Source: an uncultured Ruminococcus sp. (GTDB taxonomy: Bacteria > Bacillota > Clostridia > Oscillospirales > Acutalibacteraceae). Taken from it: 40,558 nt of DNA. The stretch lies in NCBI GenBank assembly GCA_902798365.1, contig CADBWP010000024.1:1-40558 (forward strand), read 5' to 3'. Below, piece by piece: positions 15,247 through 22,821 of this stretch. The translations under genes and the position numbers were made by a program. Every line of letters starts with the position of its first letter. Within the stretch, counting starts at the first letter, position 1. The notes under the pieces are model-generated. The model worked only from the letters and a program-made list of their open reading frames with translations, did not search any database and had not been told where the DNA came from.

Positions 15247-16131
15247 TTATTGGGACTTTTTGTTGTTTTTGTTTACAAGGAACAACGCGCCGCCCACAAG
15301 AAGCGCCAAAACGGGGATAGCGATTATTATGAAAATGAGCGTTGTGGAGCCGCCCTTTTCGCCGCCGTCGCTCTTCTTCTCTACTACCCTGGTGACCTCC
15401 TGGTACTCCTGCTCGTAGTAGTTGTAGGTAGCGCCGTTATACTGCTGGTTTGCGGCGAGCGCACCCACTACCGCGGGGTGATCCGCAACCTGGTTGGGAG
15501 AGTTCTCCTCGCCCATGCCGTCAACATAGTTGATGAAGCTGCCCTGGTTATTGTCGAGGGTGTCCTTGTCCTGGCTTACGGGAAGCACGCCGTCAGACAC
15601 GATCTTGTTGTCGGCAACGCTCAGGTCGTATGTCCATTTGTAGCTTTTGAGGTAGGTCATGTCCTCGCCGTACATCTCGGACACAAAGTAGGATATTGTG
15701 CCTGCGCCGCCCTTAAGCACCTTGAAGTCGGCGGTGAGGAACACGCCCTTCTGAGAAAAATCGGCGGGGTGAGTGAAGTCTGTCCAGTTCATGGGGATCT
15801 TGCCCACTATGGATTCGTTGAAATAAACGACCTCAAACTTTTCGTAGTTGAGGGATTTCTGCTGATACTCCAGGCAGGCGCTGTCGTAGAACAGGCGCAT
15901 CTCAAAGCCTATTATCGGGTCTTTTACGTCGCTGAGGCAGAGCGTGAGCCTTACGGTGTCGCCTACCTTAGCCTTTGCAACCTCGTTGATGGTAAGCTCG
16001 TCATCGCTTTGCGCCGCAGCCGCCGTGGTTTGTGCCGCTGTGGTTTCGTCCGCTAAAGCCGGAGTGACCGCGAACAGCAAAAGTGTGAGAGCAAAACAAA
16101 ATGAAGTGAGTCTGAGTGAAATTTTCTTCAT
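15247..16131 (-). CDS. Membrane-anchored protein with cohesin-like ectodomain
   Basis: A 294-residue exported protein. It has a signal peptide (cut after ALA, residue 27), a Thr/Ala-rich spacer, and an all-beta domain at about 46-175 with the layout of cohesins: KVGDTVRLTLCLSDV, IIGFEMRLFYDS, LEY, then GVFLTADFKVLKGGAGTISYFV. It then has a polar linker (about 176-260) and a C-terminal membrane segment (263-286) with the tail NKNNKKSQ. One cohesin-like domain on a membrane stalk would fit a small anchoring scaffoldin for dockerin enzymes such as the amylase at 35627. No sorting motif is seen. Other immunoglobulin-like domains share this pattern, so cohesin is a hypothesis. It has its own promoter. 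Its neighbour downstream is the possibly starch-binding wall protein. Confidence 0.6.
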   Translation of the reverse strand: MKKISLRLTSFCFALTLLLFAVTPALADETTAAQTTAAAAQSDDELTINEVAKAKVGDTVRLTLCLSDVKDPIIGFEMRLFYDSACLEYQQKSLNYEKFEVVYFNESIVGKIPMNWTDFTHPADFSQKGVFLTADFKVLKGGAGTISYFVSEMYGEDMTYLKSYKWTYDLSVADNKIVSDGVLPVSQDKDTLDNNQGSFINYVDGMGEENSPNQVADHPAVVGALAANQQYNGATYNYYEQEYQEVTRVVEKKSDGGEKGGSTTLIFIIIAIPVLALLVGGALFLVNKNNKKSQ

Positions 16132-16197
16132 GGTTTCAGTCCTTTTTAAGTATTTGATTCGCTGTGTGTGCCATGGGTGCCGTTTAAGCTAACTATC

Positions 16198-16226
16198 ATT
16201 ATATATCATATGCCCAAAAATTTCAA
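16198..16226 (-). promoter_or_regulatory. Sigma-A promoter of the cohesin-like gene
   Basis: Minus strand: -35 TTGAAA (16226-16221), 17 bp spacer, -10 TATAAT (16203-16198). It lies directly after the second (left) copy of the 81 bp repeat. Confidence 0.75.
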
Positions 16227-16240
16227 TCATAAATTATAAG

Positions 16241-16413
16241 TTTTTTTATAGAAAAATGTATGATTCCGCCGTTTTGCGCGGTTGCCGTTATCGACGCAGC
16301 TATAATAGGCGGATAAAGCGCCCACCGGCGCCTTTTTTTATAGAAAAAAGTATGATTTCGCCGTTTCGCGCGGTCGCCGTTATCGACGCAGCTATAATAG
16401 GCGGATAAAGCGC
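16241..16413. repeat. 81 bp direct repeat, two copies
   Basis: Copies at 16241-16321 and 16333-16413 differ at four positions and are 92 bp apart. The 11 bp between them, with flanking bases, forms a small GCGCC-cacc-GGCGC hairpin followed by seven T on the plus strand. No open frame is conserved. It fills most of the gap between the flavoprotein gene and the cohesin-like gene. Confidence 0.85.
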
Positions 16414-16423
16414 ACCTATGACA

Positions 16424-17536
16424 CTATTTTTTCTTGCCGTAGTTGCTCAAAAGCTTTAGCACCTCGCGGTATTCGTAGCGGTAGTCCTCGACCATGTTCT
16501 CAAAAAAATACGCGACAAGCCCCTGCCTGCCCTCAACGCCGCTGAGGAACCTTTTGTGCAGCAAGGGATTGTATAGCATTTTCTGGGTGTTGAGCCCGTC
16601 CTTTATTATCCGTTCAAGCCGCGCCGTCGATTGCAGATAGGTCTTTTTGGGCGAATCGGTTTTCATTGCCTCTGCGGCATAGATACCCGTTTGCAAAGCC
16701 ATATACAAGCCCTCGCCCGATATGGGGTCGGCATAACCGCCCGCGTCGCCCGCGAGCATTATGTTTTGCGGAAGCCTGTCCTGCGCCGGAAGGTGTCCGT
16801 AGGGCAAAAACGCGCCTATGTAAGCCTCGGGATTCGGCTCGACACCCAGATCCTTCAAAACGCGCGTGAGTATGGCGCGGTAGTCCTCTTTTTTGTTGCA
16901 GCGGTCGGCAGCGCCCACGCAAACCGTGTCGCCGTGAGGGAACGCCCATGCATAGCCGTCCTTAAGATAGTCAAAATACAGATTTACGCTTTCTACCCTG
17001 AGCCTGTCGGCAGGAACATATGCCTCTATGCCGAAGGCGAGCTTGTCCGTGCCCAAGCCGAGCATTTTGCGCGCCATGCTCAGCGCGCCGTCTGCAAGCA
17101 CAAGGCTTTTATAGCCGAGCGTTCTGCCGTCCGACAGCTTTATTTTGCTGTTCTTTGTATCAAGCGTAACCTGCTCGCCCTCGAGCAGTTCTCCGCCCAA
17201 AGCCCTGTATCGCTCGACAAGGGCGTTGTCAAAGTGTTTTCTGTTAACAAGCCTAACGGGCGTGTGAAGCTCCGCCTCGACAAGACATTTTGATTTTTTG
17301 AACAGCGCCACCCTTGACGCGCCCGCGCAAAACAGGCTTTCGTCGGGCGTCTTGCCAAAAAGCTGTTCGATCAGGCGGTAGGTTTTGCCCGTGACCAGCC
17401 CGGCACAGGTTTTGGAGCGCGGAAACACCGCCTTGTCAATAAGGCAGACGTCCGCTCCGCTTTTTGCCAGCGTTATTCCGCACGCCGCGCCCGCGGGACC
17501 GGCTCCGATTACAACGGTATTGTAAAAATCCTTCAT
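16424..17536 (-). CDS. Geranylgeranyl reductase family FAD-dependent protein
   Basis: A 370-residue flavoprotein of the geranylgeranyl reductase/digeranylgeranylglycerophospholipid reductase family. It has an N-terminal FAD Rossmann motif (VIGAGPAGAA), a PRSKTCAG block near 40-47 that is characteristic of the family, and the second FAD motif GDAGGYADPISGEGL. These enzymes reduce isoprenoid double bonds, but in Clostridia the substrate is usually unknown. The ATG at 17536 follows a GGAG site. It lies 17 bp downstream of the phosphoesterase gene and shares its promoter. Confidence 0.87.
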   Translation of the reverse strand: MKDFYNTVVIGAGPAGAACGITLAKSGADVCLIDKAVFPRSKTCAGLVTGKTYRLIEQLFGKTPDESLFCAGASRVALFKKSKCLVEAELHTPVRLVNRKHFDNALVERYRALGGELLEGEQVTLDTKNSKIKLSDGRTLGYKSLVLADGALSMARKMLGLGTDKLAFGIEAYVPADRLRVESVNLYFDYLKDGYAWAFPHGDTVCVGAADRCNKKEDYRAILTRVLKDLGVEPNPEAYIGAFLPYGHLPAQDRLPQNIMLAGDAGGYADPISGEGLYMALQTGIYAAEAMKTDSPKKTYLQSTARLERIIKDGLNTQKMLYNPLLHKRFLSGVEGRQGLVAYFFENMVEDYRYEYREVLKLLSNYGKKK

Positions 17537-17553
17537 GTTTGTTCTCCGATCGG

Positions 17554-18360
17554 TTATTTAGGTATTAGATGTATCAGCACGACCTCGCGCGGGTTGAAAA
17601 GCCTGGGGATCGCCACGGTGTTGGAAAGCCCTGCGGTGACGACAAGGCGGTCGTCAAACACGCCCTTGTCGTATTTTGGAAAAAGTCCGTCGCCCGAGGA
17701 CGCCACTCCCTTGCCGAAAAGCCGCAGCTGCCCGCCGTGGTTGTGACCCGCGAGCATAAGGTCGATGTCAAGCGGCTTTACGTACAGGTCATAATCCTTG
17801 GGATAATGACAAAGCAGCAGCTTAAAGCCCTTTTTTTGCGAAAAGCGGCGCAGCCACTCCGTATCCTCGTCGCGCGCCAGTCCGCCGATGTTTATCAGGC
17901 TGCCGCCCGCTTTGACCGTCACGTCGCTGTTGTCAAGCAGGGTGATGCCGTTTTGCCCGAAAAATTCATAATCTTCCGGGAACAGCTCGGGCTCGTGGTT
18001 GCCGCGGCAGAAATACACGGGAGCGATTTTTGCAAGCTCTTGTAGCAGCTCAAAGGTTTTTTCGGGGGCATTGTGCCTGTCACTCTGCGACAGAGCGCAC
18101 AGCAAATGATATGAGACGCCGTAAAATATCCGCTTCAAAAGCGGCGGCTTTTTCTCTTCCCCGTCATCCTGCCCGGGAAGATCCCTGCGCTCGATTATAT
18201 CGCCTGCAAGGGCGATAAGGTCGGGCTTTGCCCTTCGGGTAAGCTCCGCTATGCGATCGTCGGGGCGCTCATGGATATCCGCAAGCAGCACAAGCCTGAG
18301 AGGTGAGGTTATCCCCTCTTTTTTCAGCGTATATTCGGTCAATACATACTTGTACGCCAT
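17554..18360 (-). CDS. Calcineurin-like metallophosphoesterase
   Basis: A 268-residue protein with the full metallophosphoesterase set: DIH (28-30), GDII (53-56), GNHE (120-123), an H in LCHYP, and GHNHG (205-209). It resembles YaeI/YkuE-type enzymes, although the long insert between GDII and GNHE includes EEKKPPLLKRIFYG. The substrate is unknown. The frame is open to 18432, but that start lies upstream of the transcription start predicted from the consensus promoter, so the ATG at 18360 is used despite its modest GGGG ribosome site. Confidence 0.88.
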   Translation of the reverse strand: MAYKYVLTEYTLKKEGITSPLRLVLLADIHERPDDRIAELTRRAKPDLIALAGDIIERRDLPGQDDGEEKKPPLLKRIFYGVSYHLLCALSQSDRHNAPEKTFELLQELAKIAPVYFCRGNHEPELFPEDYEFFGQNGITLLDNSDVTVKAGGSLINIGGLARDEDTEWLRRFSQKKGFKLLLCHYPKDYDLYVKPLDIDLMLAGHNHGGQLRLFGKGVASSGDGLFPKYDKGVFDDRLVVTAGLSNTVAIPRLFNPREVVLIHLIPK

Positions 18361-18390
18361 GGCATCGCCCCGCAGTCTTCTTTTGTGATT

Positions 18391-18419
18391 ATTATATTCT
18401 ATAACGGAATTATTGTCAA
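18391..18419 (-). promoter_or_regulatory. Consensus sigma-A promoter of the phosphoesterase-flavoprotein operon
   Basis: Minus strand: -35 TTGACA (18419-18414), 17 bp spacer, -10 TATAAT (18396-18391). Both hexamers are perfect. Confidence 0.9.
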
Positions 18420-18486
18420 GCAAAGCCGACAAAGCGAATGTGGGGATTTGGATTTGACGCTTTTAAAATTCATTCCATTTTACGGG

Positions 18487-18510
18487 AAATTGCATATTAT
18501 TATGCAATTT
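18487..18510. promoter_or_regulatory. Perfect palindrome upstream of the holin gene, possible operator
   Basis: Ten-base arms AAATTGCATA and TATGCAATTT with a 4-base centre, about 65 bp before the holin ATG. A dimeric repressor could bind here; as RNA it would be a short hairpin. No clear promoter was recognised for the holin gene. Confidence 0.4.
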
Positions 18511-18573
18511 TCGGCTGTGTTTTCCTATTAGTGAAGGGATATATTATTCCGCCCCTTCGGAAAGGAAAATAAT

Positions 18574-19032
18574 ATGAAAAACATTTTACACATCACGCTT
18601 GCCTCTGCGCTGGGCGCATTGGCGGCGTATCTGAACGTGCTGCTGGTGCCGCTTATCGTGCTTGCCGCTGTAATGCTTACGGATTATCTGACGGGCATGG
18701 CGGCGGCGTGCGTGTCGGGCACCCTGAACAGCCGCACGGGCGCAAAGGGAATACTTAAGAAGGCAGGCTGCCTTGCGCTTGTGGCGGTGGGCATAGCGGT
18801 TGACTATCTGTTTTCGTCCGCGCTTGTTCAGGTCGGCTTTGACGCGCACGCAGGCTTTTGCTTCGGCATGATGATAACCGTGTGGCTTATCATCAACGAG
18901 CTTATCTCGATTTTGGAGAACCTTGGCAGGCTCGGTATTCCGCTGCCCGGGTTTCTGACAAAAGCAGTAAGATCATTGCGCGACAAGGTTGAGGAAAAAA
19001 CTGAGCCAAAGCATTACGGGGAGGATGATTGA
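18574..19032 (+). CDS. Phage-type holin (toxin-secretion/lysis holin family)
   Basis: A 152-residue membrane protein of the TcdE/holin 4 family (PF05105 type). It has hydrophobic segments at about 7-30, 65-90 and 93-115, the LTDYLTGM motif near 36-43 and the NSRTGAKGILKK loop near 50-61 typical of this family, and a charged C-terminal tail. Holins make membrane holes that let an endolysin reach the wall; TcdE-like members also help export large proteins. The ATG has a GAAAGGA site. The amidase gene follows directly. No phage structural, replication or integrase genes are nearby. Confidence 0.88.
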   Translation: MKNILHITLASALGALAAYLNVLLVPLIVLAAVMLTDYLTGMAAACVSGTLNSRTGAKGILKKAGCLALVAVGIAVDYLFSSALVQVGFDAHAGFCFGMMITVWLIINELISILENLGRLGIPLPGFLTKAVRSLRDKVEEKTEPKHYGEDD

Positions 19033-19034
19033 GC

Positions 19035-19997
19035 ATGGCATTTTCAAACAGCAGTCTGGTGAGCTGCACGCGAATCTCACCAAACAAAAACGTTGGCAGG
19101 ACGCACTCGATAGACACCGTGACCATACATTGCGTCGTGGGACAAACCTCTGCGGAAAGCCTCGGCGCATTTTTTGCCGATCCAGACCTTGAGGCGTCGT
19201 CCAACTACGGCGTGGGCTACGACGGCAAAATAGGTCTTTATGTTGAGGAAAAGGACCGCAGCTGGTGCACCTCGTCCTCGGCAAACGACAATCGCGCCGT
19301 GACTATTGAGGTGGCAAGCGACACATACGCGCCGTATAAAATTACCGACGCGGCTTACAGCTCGCTTGTTCAGCTGCTGGCGGACATTTGCAGGCGCAAC
19401 GGCATTGCGGCGCTGAGCTGGTCGGCAAGCAGGGACGACCGCCTAAGCCACAGGGTCAACATGACCGCACACCGCGACTATGCCAACAAAAGCTGCCCGG
19501 GCGATTACATTTATGAGCGCGAGGCTCAGATAGCCGCCGAGGTAAACAGGCTTTTGGGCACAAACGGTGCGGCGGCGCCTGCGGCTCGGCAAGACACGTC
19601 GGGCGGCAGCTCCGATATAAAGGAGGTTCAATCGTGGCTCAACGGCTACGGCTTTGCCCTTGAGGTTGACGGAGTGTATGGCTATTACACACGCACGGCG
19701 CTCACCAAGGCTCTTCAAAAGGAGCTTAACAACAAATACGGCGCAGGGCTCGTCGTTGACGGCATTTACGGCAGCTGCACGGCAGGAGCTGTGCGCAATC
19801 TGTACAACGGCTGCGTAAGCAAGCCCGTAAAGGTTTTGCAGGGGCTTCTTATATGCAACGGCTGCGACACGGGCGGCCTCGACGGTATCTTCGGCGCAAA
19901 AACCGAGGCGGCGGTGAGGGCGTATCAGTCAAAAAAGGGACTGTGCGTTGACGGCATTGCAGGACGCGAGACTTTCCGCGCGCTTTGCTGCGGATAA
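19035..19997 (+). CDS. N-acetylmuramoyl-L-alanine amidase (endolysin) with two peptidoglycan-binding domains
   Basis: A 320-residue wall hydrolase without a signal peptide, as expected for a holin-dependent endolysin. Residues 1-165 or so are an Amidase_2 domain with zinc ligands H32 (TIHCVVG), H146 (TAHRD) and C154 (SCPG). Two PG_binding_1 domains follow, at about 195-250 (VDGVYG) and 263-318 (LDGIFG, VDGIAG). The ATG at 19035 is 2 bases after the holin stop and has a GGGGAGG site; a TTG at 19029 overlapping the holin stop is an alternative start. Base composition is like the host genes. Confidence 0.92.
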   Translation: MAFSNSSLVSCTRISPNKNVGRTHSIDTVTIHCVVGQTSAESLGAFFADPDLEASSNYGVGYDGKIGLYVEEKDRSWCTSSSANDNRAVTIEVASDTYAPYKITDAAYSSLVQLLADICRRNGIAALSWSASRDDRLSHRVNMTAHRDYANKSCPGDYIYEREAQIAAEVNRLLGTNGAAAPAARQDTSGGSSDIKEVQSWLNGYGFALEVDGVYGYYTRTALTKALQKELNNKYGAGLVVDGIYGSCTAGAVRNLYNGCVSKPVKVLQGLLICNGCDTGGLDGIFGAKTEAAVRAYQSKKGLCVDGIAGRETFRALCCG

Positions 19998-20037
19998 CGG
20001 TTTTAAATTTTGGGTTTAAAAAATTTCAAAAACCGTT
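19995..20037 (+). terminator. Long hairpin after the endolysin gene
   Basis: AACGGTTTT at the end of the endolysin gene pairs with AAAACCGTT, with an inner AAATTT pair. There is no T-run after it, and it touches the leuA -35. Its role as a terminator is uncertain. Confidence 0.35.
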
Positions 20038-20064
20038 GACATTTCGTCATTTCATATATATAAT
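20036..20064 (+). promoter_or_regulatory. Consensus sigma-A promoter of the T-box/leuA unit
   Basis: -35 TTGACA at 20036-20041, 17 bp spacer, -10 TATAAT at 20059-20064. Transcription starts near 20071. Confidence 0.9.
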
Positions 20065-20084
20065 ATGAAGTACAATTTAAAAAC

Positions 20085-20354
20085 CCCTTAAAGACAATGA
20101 CGGGAACAAGATATAAAACGCTTCGGCACAGAGAGCCGCCGGTCGGTGTAAGGCGGTGCGAGGGTTTATATGTATAGCTCATCCCCGAGTTTTTCGCGTG
20201 AGAGTTTTTGCAGCGCGAAACGCAGGACTGCGTTATCGGTCAGGACTTTGTTGGAAGTCTGTAAGGAGCGTGCGGCGACGCGCGCTTGAATCAGGGTGGT
20301 ACCGCGATTATTTCGCCCCTTATTGCAACTATGTTGTATTTAAGGGGCTTTTTG
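20085..20354 (+). promoter_or_regulatory. T-box riboswitch, probably leucine-specific
   Basis: The conserved T-box sequence AGGGTGGTACCGCG is at 20293-20306. It is followed by a terminator, GCCCCTTA (20315-20322) with TAAGGGGC (20341-20348) and a T-run. Upstream lies a long Stem I (from about 20100) with a GCCGCC/GGCGG helix. The likely specifier codon in the Stem I loop is CTC at 20178-20180, read by leucine tRNA with anticodon GAG, which fits the leuA gene that follows. Uncharged tRNA would pair with the T-box and prevent termination, so leuA is made when leucine is short. An open frame that starts in this leader (20156) is not the gene start. Confidence 0.93.
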
Positions 20355-20419
20355 TTTGTGCCGGAGATTCAAATACTAATTTTTTGAATCGCCAAAAAGC
20401 TTTATGGAGGATTATTACA

Positions 20420-22096
20420 ATGAAACCGTCTTATCAAAAGTACATTCCGTTTAAGCAAATCGAGCTGCCCGACCGCAGGTGGCCGAACAACACGATAACC
20501 AAGGCTCCCGTTTGGTGCAGCGTCGATCTCCGCGACGGCAATCAGGCTTTGGTCGATCCTATGAATTTGCAGGAAAAGCTCGAGTTCTTCCACGCCTTGG
20601 TGGATATGGGCTTTAAGGAGATCGAAATAGGCTTTCCCAGCGCGTCCGAGACCGAGTATGAGATCTGCCGCGAGCTTATCGAAAACAACCACATCCCCGA
20701 CGACGTGACGATACAGGTACTTGTTCAGGCGCGCGAGCATCTTATCCGCAAGACCTTTGAGGCGATTAAGGGCGCCAAGAACGTCATTGTCCATTTTTAC
20801 AACTCTACCTCTACCCTGCAAAGAAAGGTAGTGTTCAAGACCGACATGCAGGGCGTTATCGACATAGCCGTTGACGGCGCAAGGCTCATCAAAAAGCTCA
20901 CCGACGAATACACGGGCGACACCAACATCCGCTTTGAGTATTCTCCCGAAAGCTTCAGCGGCACCGAGCCCGACAACGCCGTGGCTATTTGTGACCGCGT
21001 TATGGAGGAGCTCGGCTCTACCAAGGAGAACCCCGTTATTCTCAACCTGCCCAACACGGTCGAGATGTGCACGCCCAACACCTATGCCGACCAGATAGAG
21101 TATTTTATCCGCCACCTTAAGAACCGCGAGGCGGCAATTATAAGCGTTCACCCCCACAACGACCGCGGCTGCGGAGTTGCCGCCGGCGAGCTTGCGCTTT
21201 TGGCAGGCGCCGAAAGGGTTGAGGGCACGCTGTTCGGCAACGGCGAACGCACGGGCAACATGGACATTGTAACCATGGGTCTTAACATGTTTACACAGGG
21301 CGTTGACCCCAAGCTCGACTTTTCAAATCTTCCCCGCCTGCGCGAAATATATGAGCGCTGCACAAGCATGAGCGTTGACCCCCGTCAGCCCTATATCGGC
21401 GAGCTGGTGTTCACCGCCTTCTCGGGCTCACATCAGGACGCCATAAACAAGGGCTATCAGTACATGCGCGAAAGCGGCACCGAGTACTGGGAGATCCCCT
21501 ATCTGCCCATTGACCCCGCCGACGTGGGCAGAGAATATGAGCCCATTATACGCATTAACTCGCAGTCGGGCAAGGGCGGCGCGGCATTTGTGATGAGCAA
21601 CACCTTCGGCTACGACCTGCCCAAGCGCATGCATCCCGAGTTCTCTAAGCTGGTTCAGGCAAAGTGCGAGGAGCTGGAGCGCGAGCTGATACCCAAGGAG
21701 CTGTTTGAGGTGTTTGAGCAGAATTATCTTAAGCATCCCATGAAGTACAAGCTGACCCGCCGCAAAATATATGAGGAAAGCGAGTTCGGCAAGGATTACG
21801 TTCACTTCAAGGGCAGGATGACCATAGACGACGTGAGCGAGGTAAACCTTCGCGGCATGGGCAACGGTCCCATAGACGCGTTCTTTAACGCACTTAAGCT
21901 TGTGGGACTGGACAAATACCGCTTTATAAGCTACAGCCAGCACGCCATAGGCGAGGGCTCCGACGCAAAGGCGGTGTCTTACATTGAGCTTCAGGCTCCC
22001 GACGGAAAGAACATTTTCGGCATAGGCATAGACTCCAACGTAAACATCGCGTCCGTGCTCGGCGTGCTCAACGCGATAAACCGCAACGAGGCATAA
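20420..22096 (+). CDS. leuA: 2-isopropylmalate synthase, long form
   Basis: Joins acetyl-CoA and 2-oxoisovalerate in the first step of leucine synthesis. The 558 residues match the long LeuA type (as in Corynebacterium): the N-terminal KYIPFKQIELPDRRWP, the catalytic DLRDGNQALVDPM near 36-48, the metal-binding HPHNDRG, FGNGERTGN, and a C-terminal regulatory/dimer domain (about 430-558) ending in NAINRNEA. The ATG at 20420 has a GGAGG site 9 bases away and follows the T-box terminator. No other leu gene is next to it; a terminator follows at 22134. Confidence 0.96.
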   Translation: MKPSYQKYIPFKQIELPDRRWPNNTITKAPVWCSVDLRDGNQALVDPMNLQEKLEFFHALVDMGFKEIEIGFPSASETEYEICRELIENNHIPDDVTIQVLVQAREHLIRKTFEAIKGAKNVIVHFYNSTSTLQRKVVFKTDMQGVIDIAVDGARLIKKLTDEYTGDTNIRFEYSPESFSGTEPDNAVAICDRVMEELGSTKENPVILNLPNTVEMCTPNTYADQIEYFIRHLKNREAAIISVHPHNDRGCGVAAGELALLAGAERVEGTLFGNGERTGNMDIVTMGLNMFTQGVDPKLDFSNLPRLREIYERCTSMSVDPRQPYIGELVFTAFSGSHQDAINKGYQYMRESGTEYWEIPYLPIDPADVGREYEPIIRINSQSGKGGAAFVMSNTFGYDLPKRMHPEFSKLVQAKCEELERELIPKELFEVFEQNYLKHPMKYKLTRRKIYEESEFGKDYVHFKGRMTIDDVSEVNLRGMGNGPIDAFFNALKLVGLDKYRFISYSQHAIGEGSDAKAVSYIELQAPDGKNIFGIGIDSNVNIASVLGVLNAINRNEA

Positions 22097-22133
22097 TAAA
22101 CACATAATAAACACATAATACCCGCAAAAAAGT

Positions 22134-22177
22134 CAAGCACTTACGGCAATCGTCTGTCGTAAGTGCTTGTTGTTTTT
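22134..22177 (+). terminator. Terminator of leuA
   Basis: A perfect 12 bp stem CAAGCACTTACG (22134-22145) with CGTAAGTGCTTG (22158-22169), then TTGTTTTT. A 12-base tandem duplication (ATAATAAACACA) lies between the leuA stop and this hairpin. The rest of 22178-22309 shows no feature I can support. Confidence 0.88.
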
Positions 22178-22309
22178 ATATGATAGTAAATTACAACATT
22201 CCGTATAACGGCAATACTCTTTCCGCGCGCCCAACGTTTGCCGGAAAGGTTACCTTGCAGCCCGCGTTCAGACCCGCCGTTACGGGAAGGCTTTGTTAAT
22301 GCCGACCTT

Positions 22310-22795
22310 TCAAAAGGCGGAGAAAGCGTCCACCGACGCTGACGCCAGCGCAGCGAGCATTTGCGCGGGGTTATCCGCCGCTTTTACATTGCCGAAGGCT
22401 TTTGCTATAACGCCGTTTTCGTCGATGAGATAGGTGGTGCGGACGACGCCCATGCTCACCTTGCCGTAGTTTTTCTTTTCCTTCCAAACGTCGTATGCCT
22501 GAATGACTTCTTTATCAACGTCGGAGAGCAGGGTGAACGGCAGACCGTATTTCTCCTCAAATTTTTTGTGCGAGGCGACCGAATCCTTGCTTACGCCGAG
22601 CACGACCGCGCCCTTTTCGCGGAACTGCGGATACAAATCGCCGAACGAGCACGCCTGACGGGTGCAGCCGGGGGTGTTGTCGCGCGGATAAAAATACAAG
22701 ATCACCTTTTGTCCCCTGTAGTCCTCCAGAGAATGGAGCTCGCCGTTTTGGTCGGGCAGGGTAAAGCCCGGTGCGGGGGCGCCTGTTTGCAGCAT
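22310..22795 (-). CDS. bcp: Thioredoxin-dependent thiol peroxidase (Bcp/PrxQ)
   Basis: Reduces hydroperoxides in the cytoplasm. The 161-residue protein has the peroxiredoxin core YFYPRDNTPGCTRQAC with peroxidatic C44 and resolving C49, the atypical 2-Cys PrxQ arrangement, and a later GVVRTTYLID that holds the conserved arginine. Length is usual. The ATG at 22795 has a GGAGAGG site. It lies 26 bp after the remnant dockerin gene, whose decay may have left bcp dependent on that old promoter. Confidence 0.93.
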   Translation of the reverse strand: MLQTGAPAPGFTLPDQNGELHSLEDYRGQKVILYFYPRDNTPGCTRQACSFGDLYPQFREKGAVVLGVSKDSVASHKKFEEKYGLPFTLLSDVDKEVIQAYDVWKEKKNYGKVSMGVVRTTYLIDENGVIAKAFGNVKAADNPAQMLAALASASVDAFSAF

Positions 22796-22821
22796 AGTGT
22801 GTCCTCTCCTTTATAATATTT

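Noticed and set aside
18361-20035. Prophage around the holin and endolysin genes
   Set aside because: No integrase, capsid, tail, terminase or attachment repeats are seen, and the flanks are ordinary chromosomal genes.
20156-20419. N-terminal extension of leuA into the leader
   Set aside because: This stretch is the T-box RNA with its terminator; the ATG at 20420 has its own ribosome site and gives the family N-terminus.
22178-22309. Possible RNA gene between the leuA terminator and bcp
   Set aside because: Some short inverted pairs exist, but no consistent fold, promoter or terminator could be supported.
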